Positions 21,926 to 34,064 of a DNA stretch of 64,000 bases are shown here, piece by piece. The stretch's first letter is position 1; each line of letters opens with the position of its first letter. The notes below the pieces were generated by a model. That model made no database searches. It was not told where the DNA came from and saw only the letters and a list, made by a program, of their open reading frames with translations. This stretch comes from Volvariella volvacea V23. Lineage: Eukaryota; Basidiomycota; Agaricomycetes; Agaricales; Pluteaceae. The stretch covers positions 2,493,428 to 2,557,427 of the forward strand of contig KB722736.1 in the NCBI GenBank assembly GCA_000349905.1, in the 5' to 3' direction. The position numbers and the translations under genes were made by a program.

Positions 21926-24900
21926 ATGCCCGCTTTAGACTCAACATTGAACGCAATTGCACCGATGCCCGCAACATTGAATCACCTAGAGTTTCTTCTT
22001 GGATCATCCAAGGACGTCAACCCTGACCAAAACATTGTAGAGGACTGGTTAACGTTGGTGTGAATCTCTTGGATTGCATTGCATTGAATTTAATATTCGT
22101 GTCATTTTCAGTGGACCGGTGTCGCTGCCCCCAATCAGTTGAGTTTTGCCGCTCGTTGCATATTCAGCTGCTTATGGTGTTCAAAAAGATGACGATTACG
22201 ACTACAACGGGGAGTCTGAAGGCTTCGATACTGTCCTCGCTCTCGAGTGGGAAGGCACGGGCTTGGAGAGTTCTCGTGGACAATATGCTCGGCAACTGCT
22301 TCAGTATGCTCGTTGGGTCCTCACCGTGATCTCTGAACCAACAAGCTCTAGATTAGGTATCAATTGGGAGTCACTGGTCCCAATAATCCTCCACAGCTTG
22401 GACATAGAGAATGACTTGGTCGAATTAATTGGTTACGAGCATATCGATCTGGCGATGGATATCATCGCAAATCGCAATGTTGTTCAAGATGAGGTACTAT
22501 CAATCTCAGTATCACTAGCGTTCCAAACTGATGCATCCCAGCTGAAAACGTATCTTCACCTAAATTCAGAACCGCAGCGGTTTGCATCTCAACCCAAGGC
22601 ACGTTCTCCCGAAGGTTGAGCTTTGTCGTTTCTTAAGACGTACTGTGTGCTGAATGCGAAGTTAGTCGCGCTGTCAAGCGAGGCTGCGCGATGGCGAATA
22701 GAAGAACAGCTCAGGACTAACGCAGCCCGCCCTTTGTTTTCTGGAACTGCGGTGAGATTATCTGTCTGTCCGCGAGACAGTGCCATTTAGCATCATCAAA
22801 CTAGCAAACTGTGCCAGAAGAGCTTCCTCACGTGTACTCTTCGATGGGACAAGGAACAGTCCTTTCACATACGGGTAGTAAATACTTACTCCCTTTAGGC
22901 ACTGAACGCCATCATTACGAAGTGAGAGTTTTCAATGCCTTTTGTTCATAATGCTCAGTTTCGTAGGAATATGAAGAAGTCATAGTCCCACCAGCAAAGC
23001 CCGTTCCACCAAAAGGCGCTGAACGCATCGTTTCTATACAAGAACTTGATGCATTGGCCCGAGGATGTTTTCCGGTAAGAAACTTCCCTCTGTGCAACTC
23101 ACTAAGATCTAAAAATATGCAGGGATATACTTCGCTTAATCGGGTTCAATCCATCCTCTATCAGACTACCTATCATTCCAACGAGAACCTCCTCGTCTGC
23201 GGTAATTATTGATCTATCCTTCACTTGCGCAATCTGATTAAAGTTCATCCATGGCAGCGCCTACTGGAGCTGTAATTTGTTCTCTTGCATAGGTGTATCA
23301 ATCTCTCACGGTCATCGCACATTATAGGGGAAAACGGATATTGCGATGCTGGCCATCCTTCGTGTTCTAAAGCTGCACCAAAAAGTTGAACCCGGGCCCA
23401 ATCGCGTACCAACCGTGGACCGAAATTCGTTTAAGATCATTTACGTGTAAGTGCTCTCTCTGTTCTGTTTTTGTCGTGATTGAGGAGTTTCAAGTGCTCC
23501 AATGAAGGCTCTCGCCTCAGAGGTTGTCCGAAAGCTGTCTAAGCGTTTAAAGTGGCTATCCGTCTCCGTGCGAGAGTTGACAGGTATGCAAATGTTGCTG
23601 GAAGAGCCTAATCTCTCGGTTAATGTTGTACAGGGGATATGCAAATGACCAAGGCGGAAATCGCAGAAACACAGATAATTGTCACCACACCGGAAAAGTG
23701 GGATGTTGTCACTCGGAAGCCCACTGGCGAAGGAGAGTTGGCGTCTGTAGGTCGGACGAAAACCGACTCTAGCGATGGCTTACAATCAAGAATAGTTATT
23801 AAAGCTACTTATTATAGATGAGGTTCACCTCTTAAACGATGAACGCGGTGCTGTCATTGAGACGATCGTGGCCCGTACATTACGTCAGGTATGTCGAGAG
23901 TCGAGGTTGTTCTAGGTACTAATACAATAATAGGTCGAATCTAGTCAATCTCTCATACGAATAGTTGGTCTCAGCGCTACTCTCCCTAACTATGTTGATG
24001 TAGCGGAGTTTTTGAGGTATATCTAACCTCCTACGCCTTGAGACCCACACTCAATCATTCTAGTGCTTCCAAGTACAAGGGCTTGTTCTACTTTGACTCC
24101 TCTTTCCGTCCAATCCCATTAGAGCAGCACTTTATCGGGATCAAAGGCAAGCCTGGAAGTGCTCAATCGAAGAAAAACCTTGATCAGGTCACCTTTGAGA
24201 AGGTTTCCCAACTTGTCTCCGAGGGCCACCAAGTCATGGTATTTGTGCACGCACGCAAGGAAACTGTCAAGTCTGCACTTGGCTTACGGGATATGGCTAC
24301 TGAACAAGCCAAGTTAGATGACTTCAGCTGTCAAGATCATCCACAGTGGAGTATATTCCGACGTGAAATCGGGCAATCTCGAAACAAAGAGATGCGTCAA
24401 TTGTTTGATTCCGGCTTTGGAATCCACCACGCCGGTATGTTACGTTCGGACAGAAATATGATGGAGCGCATGTTCGAAGCGCGAGCAATCAAGGTGTGTT
24501 TATGTTTTCTTTCGGTATCCTGATCTTAGTGAATATGAGTTTTAGGTCCTATGTTGCACAGCGACTCTTGCCTGGGGTGTAAACTTACCTGCACACGCAG
24601 GTCCGTTTTCACAACGTTGAGCTATAGATTTACCTAATGTTGTTATAGTCATCATCAAGGGAACTCAGGTATACGATAGCTCGAAGGGTTCCTTCGTCGA
24701 TTTATCTGTTCTCGATGTTCTTCAAATATTTGGTCGAGCCGGTCGCCCTGGTCTCGAGACGAGTGGTGAGGGCTACATTTGCACCTCGGAAGACAAGTTG
24801 GCACATTATCTCGACGTTGTCACGGCACAGGTACGTCTCTCCTTGGATCCGTGTAAGAAAGCATCTGAATATCCTATATTGTAGCATCCTATCGAGTCTC

Positions 24901-27886
24901 AGTAAGTGCCTAAACCACTTCATCGATCCTTCCTTATTGATCCATTTCAAGGTTTCATAAGGGAATAGTCGACGCGTTGAATGCGGAGATCTCCCTGGGA
25001 ACAGTCGCTAGTATTGATGACGCTGTTCGATGGTTGGGTTATACCTATCTCTTTGTCAGGATGCGTAAGAATCCTTTCCTGTACGGTAGGTATTCCATAT
25101 GTATCATTGCCCTTGTTCTAATGTGTTGATGGATCTTAGGTATTGGCGGTGAAGAATTATCTAATGACCCGCAACTGGTTTCACGTCGAATTTACCTTGT
25201 CACTAGTGCCGCACAGAGGCTTGCTGATGTGTCCATGGTCAATTTAGATCGTCAAAAAGGCACCCTATCCATCACTAGTCTGGGACGTATTGCAGCGAAA
25301 TATTATATTCGTTACTCATCGATCCAGATATACAATGAGAAGTTTAGACCCACTATGTCTGAAGCCGACGTCTTGGCTATGCTGTCTATGAGTTCGGAGG
25401 TGAGTGGTGTTCACGCTCAGAGAAAAAAGTCATTGAGTTGCTCTTCCAGTTTGATCAAATACAGCTACGTGAAGAAGAAAGGGAAGAACTGACAAGAATT
25501 CGTGAGATAGTTCCATGCGAAGTCAAAGTATGTCTATTGATTTGGGTACATTGCGATTCAACAATGGGCACTGGCAGGGCATTGATACAAACCAAGACAA
25601 GGTCAACATACTACTTCAGGGGTACATCTCAAAGGTTCTTGTGGACGATTTCGCCCTGGTCTCAGATACAGCCTATGCTGCACAGAATGGCGGGCGTATT
25701 ATTCGGGCTCTTCTTGAGATTGCGATCAGCAAAAAATGGGCGAATGCCAGCGCTATCCTCATCGGCCTGAGCAAAGCAATAGAAAAACAGATATGGCCCA
25801 TTGAACACCCTCTCGTACAATTCCCGCTCAAGAACGAAGTGTTATACGGTCTACGAGAATGGGCTGATGATTACTCAGTTGCTGAATTAGCTAAACTAGA
25901 TGCAGCCACCCTTGGACAACTTGTACACCAAAACGAGCTCCAGGGAGCCGCCCTCCTTAAAGCAGCAAAACAATTCCCCGCCCTTCGTATATCCTACACC
26001 CTCAGGCCATTGGGATACGACGTGCTCAGGATTACCATCCTAATCCAACCCCTTTTCATCTGGAGTATTAAGGTTCATGGAACGAGCGAACCATTTTGGG
26101 TGTGGGTTGAAGACCACGAGGGTATCAATATTCTACAGTCTGCTTACGTGTTGATACGACAAACGACAAGCACCATCAATCTGGACTTTGTGATATCCAT
26201 ACCGAATGGGGTGCCACCACCTGCAGTATACGTTCGTAGCGTATCAGATAAGTGGGTAGGTGCAGAAGAAGAGCTGGAGGTGTCACTAGAGTCCCTCAAG
26301 ATGCCATCAAAACCAATGTATCATACAACTCTTCTTGATGTTCCTCTCCTCAATATGAGTGTGCTCAACAACGCAATTCTCGAGCAACTCTTCCCGAGGA
26401 ATTCCAGTTTTCTCAACTCTATGCAGACACAAGCGCTTTGGGCATTGATGAACACACCTTGGCATTCCCTATTATGCGCCCCAACTGGTAGTGGAAAGTC
26501 TGTGCTCGCGCAGGTTATTGCTGTGTAAGTGTTACTGTGTTTCTAACAAATGCGATTGATTGAAGCTGAACGAATGCTAGCGCTACGGCACTGCGAATTT
26601 CTAATGCATGGGTTCTCATTGTTGTTCCCCGTAGAAGCGTCGCTGGTGAATTCGCAGCGCAGTTGCGAGGTGTCGCAAATTCTGCCGGAATATCCATCCT
26701 ATTGGGGTCGACAAAACTGGAGTCCCAGAAGGGCAAAACTATCCAAATCATCACTGTAAAGGCCTTGCTACAATATTTTACGAGGGGCAGTCAAGGGAAA
26801 ATAATCAACCTCCATTTGACTATATGCGAATCTCTTGAACAGATGGATTCGAGCTACGAGCTTGGGGTTTCCTTACTTCGTCACGCTACCCAATCAAGTC
26901 CAACCCGGTTTGTGGGCTTCTCTGGCTCGCTATTAGATCCAGTCGATCTTGCTGATTGGTTGAATGTTGAGCCATCAGCTTTATTCAGCTTTAGGCCCCG
27001 AGACCGCGATCAATCGTTAGCACTCACAACGCAAACCTTCACTATTCCCCACTCTGCATCGCTTTTCAAGGCTATGGCAAAGCCAGCGCATACAGCCATA
27101 CAATCCGCTGGTCCAGGACAAGCAGCTATCGTCTTTGTTCCCAGTCGCGGATACTGTGCTTCAGTCGCCCGAGACTTGATTACGCAGTGCACCTTAGAGA
27201 CAGAAAGCTCGAGGGGTTACCTTCCCGCTGATATACAGGATGATTTGTTGGAGGTATTTTCCAGCCGCATACAAGATCGGAATCTCCTGGAATTCGTATT
27301 CAAGGGAGTTGGTTTCTTCCACGAAGGCATACACCGATCTGATAGGAATTTCATGCTGGAGTTGTTCGCTGAAGGCGCCATCAGGGTGTTACTTATACCT
27401 CGAGAGTCCTGTTGGACGGTACCTGTGAGAGCGGCTGTGGTCGTAGTTATGGGGACACAATACATGTCTGGGGAGGGACCAGATCGTCAGTTGAAGGAAT
27501 ATGCGCTGACGGAGCTCGTCCAGATGCAAGGCCGAGCCGTCCGACACTCGAGTACTGGTCACTTCCATCTCTTCTGCCAAGCGGAAACGAAGGACACCTT
27601 GACTCGATTTCTGGATCACGGGCTACCTCTGGAGTCAGAGCTTCTAGATACCCAAGCAATGGCACCCTTCATCAACTCACTCAGGAGTAGCCACCGAACA
27701 TCTCATAGACAAGACATCGTTGACGTGCTCTCCTATACTTTCCTTGCGCGGCGTGTCTCTAGCAACCCTACTTATTATGACAAAGCGCCAGCGCCGCGAA
27801 ATGAAGTGCTATCGCAAATCGCGGATCAGCTCCTCGAGCAATCGGAAATGAGTGACGAACAAGAAGAGAACACCCCACAGTCTTAA
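21926..27886 (+). CDS. SLH1: Ski2-like helicase of the Slh1/ASCC3 type with a decayed second cassette
   Basis: About 23 exons: 21926-22057, 22112-22118 (7 nt, tentative), 22168-22493, 22542-22614, 22666-22751, 22805-22921, 22967-23074, 23123-23201, 23258-23271, 23328-23446, 23495-23583, 23634-23746, 23796-23888, 23934-24016, 24064-24493, 24546-24600, 24649-24830, 24885-24901, 24952-25085, 25140-25399, 25450-25527, 25578-26524 and 26581-27886; about 1615 residues. Cassette 1 is complete: [35 protein letters not shown], winged helix and Sec63 domain. Cassette 2 keeps CAPTGSGKS but reads [10 protein letters not shown] for DExH and FSGS for SAT, and the protein stops without a second Sec63 domain. 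Slh1/ASCC3 is the motor of the RQT/ASC-1 complex that splits collided ribosomes. The first 45 residues are the least certain. Confidence 0.88.
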
Positions 27887-27961
27887 GCGAGGGGTCTAAT
27901 GATGATGACTGGATGCTACTACAAATGAAATACCAAAAACGATGCCTCGTCTAGTCTAGAA

Positions 27962-29800
27962 TTAAATCATAAATTTCTTGAGATTCTGGAACCTGTCAGC
28001 CGCACGCTTCAACGTCTCCACGTCCTTGCAGAATGCAAATCTTGCGTATGCCTCGCCAATTTCGGCATGCTCCTCGCAATAGAACTGGAGAGATTGTTAA
28101 CGTGTGATAGCGATGCCAATAATGGAACCCACCTCGCTAACTGGGATGGAGGATACACCGACCTCCATAGCAATGAACCAGGCTGCCCTGAAAAGATAGT
28201 AAGGTGAGAGAGGGTGCGCGAAGTAGATAATTGTAACTTGCTTGAAGTCACGTCCCCGGCCGTGTATGCTCGCTGGGAATGGATAATCTTCGGGGTACTT
28301 CACTTTTGAGATGTCCTAAGGCTAGTGGTGAGTCTATGCAAATAATTCACAGAGAAAGTGGCTGACAAGGAGGATGAAATAGCTGCCTTCTGGCATTGAG
28401 TACTTCAATCCCAACTTATCGAATGCATCCGTCAAAATAGCTCGCCGTTCCGCATATTGATCAAGCTGAGTTTCGAAGTATCTCCTCCCTGCGGCTTGCT
28501 CCAGTCCAGAAGCAGCCGCCTCTTGAAGTGGCGAGTTGGTACAGAAGACAATTCGGGTGGTTGCCGCTAATGTTGGACCAATGATGGAGGGGGGCCCAAT
28601 GAGCCAGCCCACACGCCAACCGGTCGCCGCGAATGCCTCTGAAGATATTTTTAGAATCATCCAGCACCACCTCGTGAATGATTACTCACTCCCTGCAGAA
28701 CCAACTGTTACGGTTCTGTCCCACATACCAGGCAACGTTGCGATACGGACGTGCTCCTTGCCGTCAAATACCAAGCAGTCATACTATCACCCACTTCAGC
28801 ATGACGGCGAGTGATGCTTAAGCAATAGACATACCACTTCATCAGCCATCACGAGAAGGTTAAATTCTTCTGCGATTTCGGCGATTCCTTCTAGCTCCTT
28901 CCTCGTGAATACTTTGCCAACTGGATTGTGAGGCGTATTGACAATAATCATCTTGGTACGAGGCGTTACAGCCCGTCTGCATCGAGTAAGGATTGTAAAT
29001 TGCCCCTGCACCAAAAAGAGTCTTACCGGAGCTCGTCAAAATCGATGTACCAATCACCACTGGTCGGTTTGAGTTTGTCCGCAGGGGGTGGGTGAAGGGG
29101 AACATAGACCGGTTTGCCGCCATTGAATGTCACAGAAGGCAAGTATTGGTCAAAAAAGGGCTCAAACATGATCACTTCGTCCCCTTCTTCCAGAAAGGCG
29201 GTGAACACGGAATACTGTCCTGGGATGAACGATGCATGATGAATATGGTAGAATCGGAAAAACCTATAGATCTACCTTCATTAGCCCCACTTGTGACCAG
29301 AATTTCAGTTTCAACGTCAAGATCTCGACCCAGTTGAGGACCATAAAAATTCCGAATGGCGTCCCTGAGGCGGATGCGGCCTTTGGGGTGAGAGTAGTGA
29401 TTGGGCGCTACACTCTCCAAGGCCTGCTGAGCGGCATCCGTGACCCATTCTGGGGGGCCGAAATTCATGTATCCCTGTCCCAAGTTGATGCAATCTGCTG
29501 GGAGATTGGCGGCACTTCAGCCAGCCAACGCAATGAGTCAGGGCAAATGACAATCATGGCGTGTGCATACTTAAAGATTGACCAGACATCCTGGGCGAGC
29601 GCCCTTCCTTCTCTTAACCGCGAGGAAAATGGAATGAGGTTGCTTCTATCTTTGGTCTTGAGCGCAGCGTTAGCCATGGTGGACGATGTACGAGCAGGCA
29701 AAGCGGGGGGCTTGATGAGGATCAAGGGTGCGGCGATATTCCTTATAAATGGACGAGTTCGGCCGTAAGCAGCTCTAAAATAAGTCGGAAGGCGGTTCAT
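27962..29800 (-). CDS. BNA3: Kynurenine aminotransferase-like PLP enzyme (Bna3)
   Basis: Nine exons (minus): 29800-29571, 29514-29276, 29219-29027, 28976-28835, 28783-28690, 28638-28367, 28315-28242, 28187-28133 and 28084-27962; 473 residues. Fold-type I aminotransferase motifs: LPADCINLGQGYMNFGPPEW, TSGANEGQYSVFTAF, VNTPHNPVGKVFT, MADEVYD, the PLP-lysine motif SAGKAFAATGWRVGW, and GVSSIPVSEFYCEEH. It probably transaminates kynurenine to kynurenic acid and may act as a glutamine or cysteine-conjugate transaminase. The first 41 residues (MNRLPTYFRAAYGRTRPFIR...) are Arg-rich with no acidic residue, as in a mitochondrial presequence; a second Met at 29677 would give a cytosolic form. The intron between 28242 and 28187 uses a GC donor. 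Confidence 0.92.
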
Positions 29801-31356
29801 CCGGCGATTGGAGTCGACGCAAAGGATACTCTGGTACTCGAACCCGGACACTGACGTTTGCTACACGTCCCTGTGACACCACATCTGCATCAATCCCAGG
29901 TTTCCAGGCATCCCTCATCAGTCGAGCTCACACCCGTGCTCAGCGGGCACTAGAGCTGTCTTTCCTTTCTTCTCGAGTTTCAGCTTCAATTCCTTTCGCT
30001 TACGCCATCCTTGTCTATTGCGCGAACATTGATCAGCACTCACTTCTCGGAATCACTGTTCCGCCATCTATGCAGACGCTGATGATCCACGACACTCGCT
30101 GCTTGTCATCGTTGGTGCTAGTTTCCAGGCGACGGGGTCGCACATTTCTCGGCCTCTATCAATCCCGCACCGACCTCTGCTTTGCGGGCTCGGTTCGCAT
30201 CCAGAGCCCAGGCCAACAAGCACGGCGTACTTTTGCGCACGCATCGGACAATGGCAAGCAAGGGAAGCACGAAATTATGAAAAGAGTTTGTTTGGTGGTC
30301 CAGATCTTGATGCTGACCAGCCCGAGGATGCTAGTCATTAATCGCTAGCAGAATCAACAAAGGCATATCCAATGGGGTATGTGGGCATTTCGGGCTCGCC
30401 TAAACTACGCTCTGCATTGTCAATCAACGTCTGATTGTATGAGGCCGAGTTTCAGGTACCAAGTGTATTCAAAGGTTCTCCACACGCCGTTATCAGATAA
30501 CTGCGCATGGTGTGATACAGGTGCAGATTGCTCCATTGCCACCTGGACAGGCTCCATTTATTGCACGCAACGCCCAAATTTACAGACTCAGAAAATACTT
30601 AAAGGAGACAATGGCGCCAATTGGCAAGTGCCAATAATACAGTGCTTCTACTTGGTAATCATGTCCTCGACAGTGACTCCTTCGGGTAAGTAAGTTTACT
30701 TGTATTTAATGCTTCGTGAATGCAGGATCGCTGCCTTGACGTTGTATTTGGTGCTGTAGAGCCACTATCGCATCACCCTTCAAATTCACGAGAGTGCGAA
30801 GAATCAGCTGCACGCGTACGGTGAATTCTATCCACGGGTCATCTGACTTCGATCACTACCAGCGCACCGATACCCCTGGGAGAAATACGCCTAAAACAGT
30901 GTTGAGCCACCCGACCAATACTTTTGTGATGTGGTATCATCCACTCATGACTGAAGGAGGTGCTTGAAACCTCCTCTATCTTGACTCCGTCGTCCGATTC
31001 TTGCCCGCACACAACCGAGCCTTTTCCGTCTGTCATCTGACGCACCTACCTCATCCCACACTTCCTCGAAAGCTTCTCGAGGAAAGCCCCACTATCGCGG
31101 GCACATGGCAAAAGAGACTGTAATTGCTCCGATATATCGATGCTAATCCGCCGACCGAGTTCATGTGGTTGATGTCACCCGCTCAACTTACCTTCCTCCA
31201 CTCAATTTGTCATATTTTTCTCTAGCATGCTAGGGTCACAGCTTGAACGCAGTAATTTCACGGTGCATGCCTGCTTCCAAGTGTAGGTTAGGTACTGTCA
31301 CTCCCGCAGGTATAAATTACAACTACCTATTGTGCTTTATATTTCCACCTTGCAAT
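29801..31356. other. Unassigned 1.5-kb stretch between BNA3 and the ferric reductase
   Basis: The largest gap in the window. Short open pieces occur, for example 30070-30348 (+, Arg-rich), 30519-30660 (+, with VQIAPLPPGQAPFIARNAQI) and 30839-31045 (-), with GT/AG pairs between them. I could not join them into a protein or recognise a family. It must at least contain the promoters of the two flanking divergent genes; it may hide an unrecognised small gene or a decayed one. Confidence 0.4.
31311..31318 (+). promoter_or_regulatory. TATA box of the ferric reductase gene
   Basis: TATAAATT 39-46 bp upstream of the ATG at 31357, where a core promoter is expected. This fits an inducible gene. Confidence 0.5.
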
Positions 31357-33665
31357 ATGCTCCCACCAGCAAGCCTTGACGCTCGGGCGACTACTCCAAC
31401 TGCTGAAGACCGATACATTAGGTCCAGGACTCAAGAGAAGCATGCAAGGCAGACATGGTTCTTCATTGCATGCGTCCTCGCCTTTTTTGCGGTCGTTCGC
31501 CTCTCCCGTCTTGTCTATGTCCGACTATTTTGGCGCAAACCCAGAATAGGGCAACATGAAAAAAGAGATGAGGAAAAAGCTGCAGCAGTTGAGTCACGAT
31601 TAGGTGCCACCGCCTCGTTTTCCCGTTTGCCCAATGCCATAGTCGCCGCATTCAGGATACTGGCGTTCCGTTTGAGGATCCCTTATGCCTGTGTCTCTAT
31701 CTCCGAGTTTTCCTTTATCACTGGCTACATAGTTGCTATGTTGATTTGGCTTTTGGTTGATAGTAAGTTTAATTTGTTATCCTTATCCTGCCGATAACTA
31801 CCAACGGTCCTAGCAAGGGACCTTGTAACCATGTTTTGGCAAGACCGAGCCGCACATTTGGCATCCATACAACTACCTCTCGTTGTTGCCCTTGCAGGAA
31901 AGAATAGTTTCATTTCATGTAAGTTTGCATTATGAGGAACGCGTGGTCTCTGACATCTACTAGTCTTAACCGGCATCGGTCACGAAAAGGTTGGTGGTTG
32001 TTACACTGTCTTACTTCCCTATTGACCGGTTTAACTTATCCTTAGCTGAACGTACTCCATAGAGCAGCTGCTCGGACTTGTCTTCTCCTTTTGTGGATGC
32101 ATGCTATAGCTCGTACCGCCTCAGGGTATTGATTTAAATCACGCGCAACGAGAAGAAACCAACTGACAATGACTCCTAGTCTGCCAGCCAGGTTCGACTT
32201 TTCTCATAATTGGATGCGATCTGGGGCAGTCGGCCTCACCGCGTTATCTTTGGCTGGGTTCCTGTCCATCTCACCAATCCGCCACCTGGCGTACGAATTC
32301 TTCATCGTGTCACATGTGGTTCTGATTATGTGAGTAGTATAATGGCTCACAGCATAGAATGCTGAAGGCGACATCCCAGGATTTTCCTCGTCTGCGGGTA
32401 TTTCCACGCCCATGATCCAGGGTTAGTCCTTATACACATTTCCTATCTTTATACTGAACAGCAGGTTAGCTACGGGTACTATATTTGGCCAGCCCTCGTT
32501 ATCTGGGGCTTCGATCGTTCCTTGAGGTTTGCACGAGTTATGTATAATAATCGCATCTGGAACCGCAGAGTCTCTCATTATTCAATGGCAAAAGCGGAGC
32601 TACTATCAGAAGATACTGTTCGCCTGACTTTCCTCCGACGTTTCAACTGGAGGCCTGGTCAACACGCTTATCTGACGATACCGTCCATCAGTACTATACC
32701 TACCGAAGCTCACCCCTTTACTATTGCGAGCATACCAGAGCGAGATGGTAACGAAGACGCATCTATAGTCTTCCTAATCCGGAGGAGGTCTGGGTTTACA
32801 GGACGGCTTCGAGATTATGTTGCCCAGCACGGCAGTTGTTCACTCCCCGCATATATTGACGGCCCCTACGGATGTCCTCCAGACCTGAAAGCATTTTCTA
32901 CATGCATTCTTATCGCAGGTTTGTATTACTGTATTAAGCGTTGTTGCCCCGGTTCTGACTGCCTACCATAGGTGGATCAGGAGTCTCATACACGCTTCCG
33001 TTGTTATTGCACTTAATTCGGTGGGTATTTAATATAAGGCATATTGCTGGCAATGCTAACTTGATGTCAAGTGAAAATTGTAGTGGAGGGGATTCGGCAA
33101 TGCAGCGCGTTGTATTTGTTTGGGCTGTTCGCGACAGCAGTGCGTCATCCCATCTATTTACCGCCAGCATCATGATTTCATTTACGCTTTCTCAAGCCCA
33201 TCTGAAATGGATATCTAGGGTTTTGACTGATTCTCTATCGAGGGTCACACCCTCTCTGGCCATAGAACCCCGTGTGTACATAACGGGATCAACATACCAG
33301 ATCCCTGAAGTACCCACGTTAACGAGTACAGGCGACAAGTCTCCTACGGATGAGAAAGACAATGATATAGTTGAAACCGAGCTCCCCCTTTATTCCTCGC
33401 TTAAGTTGATACATGGCAGGCCCAGTATAAAAAAAATTCTACAAGATGAAATTTCAATTTCGCCTGGTTCTGTCTCTGTCAATGGTGGGTGCTAGGCGCG
33501 TTTCTGCAACAACTCAAGTTACTGAGCTAGATCATATCAGTTGCTGGGCCAAGCAGTATGACAAATTCTGTGCGAAAGGCATTGCGATCCAAATTCGCTG
33601 GTCCGGCAGCGGCTTTTCGCGGCGCCCCATCTGTATCTCTGCACGTTGAAGCGTTTGGTTTGTAG
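31357..33665 (+). CDS. Ferric reductase (FRE family) transmembrane flavocytochrome
   Basis: Eleven exons: 31357-31762, 31814-31918, 31964-31989, 32046-32125, 32180-32329, 32380-32421, 32470-32918, 32972-33020, 33072-33139, 33197-33484 and 33541-33665; 595 residues. Two haem-binding His pairs, each spaced by 13 residues, lie in the membrane core: LHRAAARTCLLLLWMHA and SHVVLIMIFLVCGYFHA. The FAD site follows (WRPGQHAYLTIP, HPFTIASIP), then the NADPH site IAGGSGVSYTLPLLLH and the C-terminal NVAGPSSMTNSVRKAL. It moves electrons from cytosolic NADPH across the membrane to reduce Fe(III) or Cu(II) for uptake. Whether it sits at the plasma membrane or vacuole is not clear. No iron permease or multicopper oxidase gene lies next to it. 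Confidence 0.93.
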
Positions 33666-34064
33666 GAGTAGCTCTGTGATACCAATTTATTTTGGCAATA
33701 TTTGTAGCGCGAATAGGGGCGAACATTAGAATACTGGAGACTTCTGCCTACGGACGCACGTCTGCGTCAAGAATGAAATACCACTCGAGGGACGTACAAA
33801 CAAACCATTTTTTGCCGGTCTCTCAAGTTTTCAATGGTACTAGTCATCAGCAGCTCTACTGTAGTAATCGAGTGCTGTTTGGTCACATGACTAGTCCTTC
33901 GCGTTGTGCCTCAATCACCAGACGTTTTCTACCTTTTCCAACAGTCACCAAGGATGAGTGGGCTAAGTGGTGACGATCGCCTGCGTCCGTCTGAGCATGA
34001 CAACAGGTAATACGTTATCATTTCTGCATTTTTCAATAGCTTATCGTGGATTGTGGACAGCGTC
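33666..34064. other. Spacer between the ferric reductase and ankyrin-FYVE-RING genes
   Basis: 399 bp between tandem plus-strand genes. It should hold a 3' UTR and a promoter; I see no coding exon or repeat. Confidence 0.5.

Noticed and set aside
29828..29852. tRNA-like GGTTCGAGT (B-box-like) on the minus strand
   Set aside because: The flanking bases do not form the T stem, and no D arm, anticodon arm or acceptor stem could be built around it.
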